From contig NZ_JACHFL010000014.1 in assembly GCF_014201875.1 (NCBI RefSeq), positions 62,001 to 126,000 of the forward strand: DNA of 64,000 nucleotides, given 5' to 3'. This stretch comes from Deinococcus humi. GTDB lineage: Bacteria > Deinococcota > Deinococci > Deinococcales > Deinococcaceae. Below the pieces are notes generated by a model. The model was not told where the DNA came from. It made no database searches and was given only the letters and a program-made list of their open reading frames with translations. Both the position numbers and the translations under genes were made by a program. Shown here piece by piece: positions 60,826 through 64,000 of this stretch (its first letter is position 1; each line of letters opens with the position of its first letter).

Positions 60826-62357
60826 TGGCCACAGGAACGCGGGGCGGGGCGGGACGCGCGGGTCTTCTCTTACTGCTGGGGATGGTGCTACTCGGACCGG
60901 GGGCCGGTGGACAGACCACCTCACAGAAGTTGCAGCAATTGCAGCAGGAACTCCAGCAACAGCGCCAGCTGAGTGCGGCGCAGGCCAAGGAACTCAACCG
61001 CATTCGCAGAAGCATTCAGAACCTCAGCGCCCAGCAGAAAGAGGCGCTCGCACAACTGGACACGCTGGCGGAGCAGGTGGCGGATCTGGAAAACGAGCTA
61101 GCGGTGCTGAACACCCGCACCGCGCTGGCCGAACGGCAACTGGCCGATACAGCCTCGCAACTGGGCATGACCAGCGCCCGCGTCGAACGGCTCAAGGGGG
61201 ACGTGCGCGAGATCCTGAACCTGCAGTACCGCAGCCGCAGCAACGATTACCTGGGGTTGCTGTCGCAGTCGCGCAGTCTCTCGGATCTGCTGATCCGCCT
61301 GCGTTACGCCAACATGGCCGGGCAGTACAACACCCGCATCATTCAGACCCTCAAGGACGAGGTGGCCACGCTAGACGCGCAGCGGGCGCAGCAGGCCCAG
61401 CAGGCCCAGACCCTCAAGGACATCGGGGCGCGGCGCAACGCCGCCCTGGACCGTCTGAAGGCGCGGCGCGGCGAGCAGGGGCGCCTGCTGGCCAGTCTGC
61501 GCGACAGCGAGCAGGGCCAGCGTGCCCTGGCGGCCCAGAGGCAGGCAGACCGCGCCCTGACCGCCCGCACCATCGACGGACTGATCACCCAGGTCACGGC
61601 GGAACGCCAACGCATTGAGGCCGAGCGTCAGCGCCGACTGGAAGAGGAACGCAAGAGGCGAGAGGAGGAAGCACGCCGCATCCGCATCGCGCAGGAACGT
61701 GCCCGCCAGGAGGCGATCCGCCTGGCGGCAATTCGCGCCGAACAGGAGCGGATTGCCCGCGAACAGGCGGCCCAGCGGGCCCGCGAGGCCGCCGAGCGTG
61801 CCAGACAGCTGGCCCGGCAGCAGGCTGAGGCCCAGGCCCGCGCCCAGGCCGCCCGCGAGGCCCAGCAGCAGGCCGCCCGCGAACAGCAGCAGCGCGCCAG
61901 GGAGCAGCAGCTTCAGCGTGAGCAGGCTGCTTTGCAGCAGCGCAGTCGGCAGGTGCAGGCCGCGCAGGACCGGGTGGTGCAGGAGTTGCAGCCCCTGCCT
62001 GCGGTCAGCGGCCCTCTGGAGTTTCCCTTGCCCGGTGGGCAGGTCAGCGCCGCTTACGGCAGTGGCGGTTCGCCCTGGGTGGTGTTGGCCGGGACCGACG
62101 GCTCACACGCAGTGGCGGCCCTAGAAGGAAACGTGCTGGCTGTCACGTATTACGCCTCGCTGGGCTGGGTGGTGCTGGTGGACCATTCCAGCGCCATCAG
62201 CGCGTATTTCGGGCTGTCCGAACCGCTGGTCAGCGTCGGTACCCGCGTCGCGCGCGGCACGCCGCTGGGCACGGTGGGCGGCTCACAGATCATCGGCCCG
62301 CAGCGCATGGCCTTCCAATACCGTCTGGGCGGCGCCGCAGTGAATCCGGGGTTCTAA
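60825..62357 (+). CDS. EnvC-like coiled-coil protein with degenerate LytM (M23) domain
   Basis: The 510-residue protein has a signal peptide (LLLLLGMVLLGPGAGG), a long coiled coil (about 30-250, then a Glu/Arg/Ala/Gln-rich helix to ~385), and a C-terminal LytM fold (about 400-510). The catalytic motifs are absent: the position of the H-x-x-x-D motif is SPWVVLAG, and HLHFE is replaced by MAFQYRL. So it should not cut peptidoglycan itself but, as E. coli EnvC does, activate an amidase. GTG start overlaps the ftsX stop, so the three proteins probably form one FtsEX-EnvC-type module. Confidence 0.85.
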   Translation: MATGTRGGAGRAGLLLLLGMVLLGPGAGGQTTSQKLQQLQQELQQQRQLSAAQAKELNRIRRSIQNLSAQQKEALAQLDTLAEQVADLENELAVLNTRTALAERQLADTASQLGMTSARVERLKGDVREILNLQYRSRSNDYLGLLSQSRSLSDLLIRLRYANMAGQYNTRIIQTLKDEVATLDAQRAQQAQQAQTLKDIGARRNAALDRLKARRGEQGRLLASLRDSEQGQRALAAQRQADRALTARTIDGLITQVTAERQRIEAERQRRLEEERKRREEEARRIRIAQERARQEAIRLAAIRAEQERIAREQAAQRAREAAERARQLARQQAEAQARAQAAREAQQQAAREQQQRAREQQLQREQAALQQRSRQVQAAQDRVVQELQPLPAVSGPLEFPLPGGQVSAAYGSGGSPWVVLAGTDGSHAVAALEGNVLAVTYYASLGWVVLVDHSSAISAYFGLSEPLVSVGTRVARGTPLGTVGGSQIIGPQRMAFQYRLGGAAVNPGF

Positions 62358-62475
62358 CTACGCAATCCTGCTGGTCCTCGAACGAGGGGTCCAGGGTTGC
62401 ACAGGTTGCCCGCACCAAGAAAGACCGGCGAATTCGTCCACGCAGCTTCGTGGCCTCGGTTACACTATGGGAGAT

Positions 62476-63222
62476 ATGAAAAGTTCTCCTAAGAACGCTG
62501 TTGTAGCAGTGAGTGGAAGCGCATTGATGATGTCGCTGCTTACCGCCTGTCCCAGGATCCCTTCACCGCCATCTTCCTCCACAATTCTGGAATTCCGCTT
62601 TCCAGACACGGCCCTGACAGGCAATTTGACTCTGGCCGCCTTCTTCTTTCAAGAAAGTTCGGACCCAGCCCAGCGGGTGCAGGTACTGACCAAAGGGACG
62701 CTCACCCGGGATGGAAACTACGCCTATCCGGGCGACTCCAACTCGGGCGCCATAGTCAACGGCGGCACGTTGCAACTGGCCTCCTATGCGTTGGACCCTC
62801 TCAAAAACAATGTGGCCTGCCTGGCTCCCTTCAAGACGGGTGAGGCTGCGGGACTGCAGAATGTGGTGGTGACACCGGACACGGTCAAGACCTGCAACGT
62901 GTATTTCACCCTGTTCCGCGAGGCCAACGGCAACGGCAAACCCGACAAGAGTGAGGAAGTGTTCAACACACACGACATCTACAGCTATGCCGATACGGCC
63001 TTCAGTTACAGCTTTTCCAGCACGGATGGCAAGTCGGAGGAGAGGGGCACGCGCGTCTCTGGCTGGAGTCTGGTGCGCCATGAGGTGCTGCAACCCACGG
63101 CCACGCCCGGTCAGTACCGCGTGACCATGAACAGCGTTCTCGCCCCCGACCAGGGCCTGACCATCCGGCTGCACGAGCCGACCAACCGCCTGATCTCGAT
63201 GGGCCTGGGAGGTCTGAAATGA
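62476..63222 (+). CDS. Lipoprotein with a calcium-loop-like motif, member 1 of a tandem pair
   Basis: The 248-residue protein has a lipoprotein signal ending LTAC (C25) and a beta-rich body of unknown family. The loop NGNGKPDKSEE (N-x-N-G-x-x-D-x-x-E) resembles a calcium-binding loop. The second half is homologous to the next gene (shared D-x-N-x-NG loop, THDIYSYADTAFSYSF, GWS). The ATG at 62476 follows a TACACT box by 9 nt; an ATG three codons earlier abuts the box. Its stop overlaps the next start (ATGA). Confidence 0.75.
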   Translation: MKSSPKNAVVAVSGSALMMSLLTACPRIPSPPSSSTILEFRFPDTALTGNLTLAAFFFQESSDPAQRVQVLTKGTLTRDGNYAYPGDSNSGAIVNGGTLQLASYALDPLKNNVACLAPFKTGEAAGLQNVVVTPDTVKTCNVYFTLFREANGNGKPDKSEEVFNTHDIYSYADTAFSYSFSSTDGKSEERGTRVSGWSLVRHEVLQPTATPGQYRVTMNSVLAPDQGLTIRLHEPTNRLISMGLGGLK

Positions 63223-63851
63223 AGCGCATGAACCTGCTGGCCCTGAGCGGGCTGGGCCTGCTGCTGGCGTCGTGCTCGGCGGGCAACGCCGATGCGCCCG
63301 ACGGGGGCCGCCCACCACTGCCCACGGGCGTGGAGGTTCGTTTTCCCGCCGCCCCCGCGAACACTTACCTGTCCCTGCTGACCCAGGAGGGCACGAGTGT
63401 GTACCAGCGCAGCGTGGCCGCCGGAGCCACCCGCATCGAGGTTGATCCAGACGGGTGGAAGGCTGAGGAGAAGAACGCGCAGGACGTGACCTTGCTGCTG
63501 CCTGCCGGGATCGTGGAAGGCAGCGTGAAGGCGAACATCGGTGACGCGCAGGCACGTTTTCTGCACTGGTCGATGTGGCAGGATCACAACACCAACGGCA
63601 CCCGCGATGACGGCGAGACCCTGAACCTGATGACACATGACCGCGTGGCCTACGCCAGTCAGCCGTTCACGGTCAGCTTCAAGACTGCCGCGCCCAACAT
63701 GCAGCAGGCCTGGAAGCTGAACGGGGGCTGGTCCCGCGCCGAGCATTACGTGTACTTGCCCGAAGGGAGTCAGACCTACATCCGCAGTCTGGAAAGCAAT
63801 CCGGTCCAGCGCTACACCCTGCATGTGGAGACGCCGATCACAAGTCAGTGA
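63219..63851 (+). CDS. Lipoprotein with a calcium-loop-like motif, member 2 of a tandem pair
   Basis: The 210-residue protein has a lipoprotein signal ending LASC (C19) and a beta-rich body. The loop DHNTNGTRDDGE fits a D-x-N-x-N-G-x-x-D-x-x-E calcium-binding pattern and is followed by THDRVAYASQPFTVSF and GWS, parallel to the first protein. No known domain is recognised. Co-translation with its paralogue suggests that the two act together on the cell surface. Confidence 0.75.
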   Translation: MKRMNLLALSGLGLLLASCSAGNADAPDGGRPPLPTGVEVRFPAAPANTYLSLLTQEGTSVYQRSVAAGATRIEVDPDGWKAEEKNAQDVTLLLPAGIVEGSVKANIGDAQARFLHWSMWQDHNTNGTRDDGETLNLMTHDRVAYASQPFTVSFKTAAPNMQQAWKLNGGWSRAEHYVYLPEGSQTYIRSLESNPVQRYTLHVETPITSQ

Positions 63852-63944
63852 AACTTATGATCTCCTAAGCGCTTGCCCTCTTCAGATCAGATCATCAAAG
63901 GTTTATTAAGGCTCGTTAGATCTCGCAGTTGCTAAATTGTCTGG

Positions 63945-64000
63945 CAACGAGGGAGTAGCCACCTGCTGAAAGCAGGGAAATGCATCGTCAATACGGGCTT
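63945..64000 (+). ncRNA. yybP-ykoY-type manganese riboswitch (5' part, cut by window edge)
   Basis: After the lipoprotein stop the plus strand carries GAGGGAGTAGCC, then a short hairpin (CCTGC/GCAGG), then GCATCGTCAATACGGG. The GGGAGTAG and CATCGTCA elements are the conserved loops of the yybP-ykoY manganese-sensing riboswitch. The rest of the aptamer and the controlled gene lie outside the window. A weak -10 candidate (TAAATT) lies at 63933-63938. Confidence 0.65.

Overview
The window looks like about 64 kb of chromosome from a Deinococcus species. The evidence is a high-GC sequence with a complete archaeal/vacuolar (A/V) type ATP synthase operon instead of F-type, a 300-residue SSB with two OB folds whose promoter carries a likely radiation/desiccation response motif, and many genes with a TANNNT -10 box only 5-9 nt before the start codon, the leaderless-mRNA arrangement described in Deinococcus. 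Every assignment was made by reading the sequence and known motifs; no database search was run.

Layout. 0-1.1 kb: 3' end of a xanthine dehydrogenase-family molybdoenzyme, closed by a bidirectional terminator. 1.2-9.9 kb (minus strand): A/V-ATPase operon, transcribed G-type stalk, I, K, E, C, F, A, B, D, with hairpin repeats in two of its internal gaps. 10.2-11.9 kb (minus): glnB-amtB ammonium sensing and uptake, behind a strong promoter that overlaps a 14-bp palindrome. 12-12.8 kb: mostly non-coding, with a membrane-protein remnant and the rpmI-rplT promoter and leader. 12.8-22.6 kb: housekeeping genes (L35, L20, a GntR/UTRA regulator, MoaA, YbaB, RecR, DedA, endonuclease III, an inositol-phosphatase-family enzyme, GNAT, a D-2-hydroxyacid dehydrogenase, an M50 protease, a tRNA CCA-type nucleotidyltransferase).

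22.6-33.4 kb: HtrA-like lipoprotein protease, a two-domain nucleotidyltransferase-like protein, Hsp33, an orphan oligopeptide-binding lipoprotein, a NarL-type response regulator and a large soluble GAF/PAS histidine kinase separated by a small membrane protein, and a nitroreductase. 33.4-38.5 kb: an envelope-glycan cluster (catalytically dead deacetylase-like protein with a YkoP-like tail, GT4 and GT2 glycosyltransferases, an MFS transporter and an active membrane-anchored polysaccharide deacetylase). 38.5-45.4 kb: NrtR-like regulator, glycogen-debranching-type glucosidase, IF-3, glutaredoxin, a frameshifted secreted protein, a serine hydrolase and a DUF488 protein. 45.5-49.5 kb: replicative DNA polymerase DnaE. 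49.6-50.4 kb: a decayed HNH restriction-type endonuclease.

50.4-54.8 kb: small metabolic and envelope genes (aldo/keto reductase, GNAT, DUF2089, PBP4-type carboxypeptidase, thioesterase, DoxX). 54.9-59.0 kb (minus): a hydrophilin-like protein, the rpsF-ssb-rpsR-rplI cluster, and a C-terminal processing protease. 59.2-62.4 kb (plus): ftsE-ftsX plus an EnvC-like coiled-coil protein, a cell-division module for activating peptidoglycan hydrolysis. 62.5-63.9 kb: two tandem paralogous lipoproteins with a calcium-loop-like motif. The right edge cuts into what looks like a yybP-ykoY manganese riboswitch whose gene lies outside the window.

No rRNA, tRNA, CRISPR array, intact insertion sequence or prophage was recognised. 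The most interesting points are the edge riboswitch, the damage-response motif at ssb, the glycan cluster with a paired live and dead deacetylase, the PII protein without its modification tyrosine, the nucleotidyltransferase-like fusion, and the lipoprotein pair.
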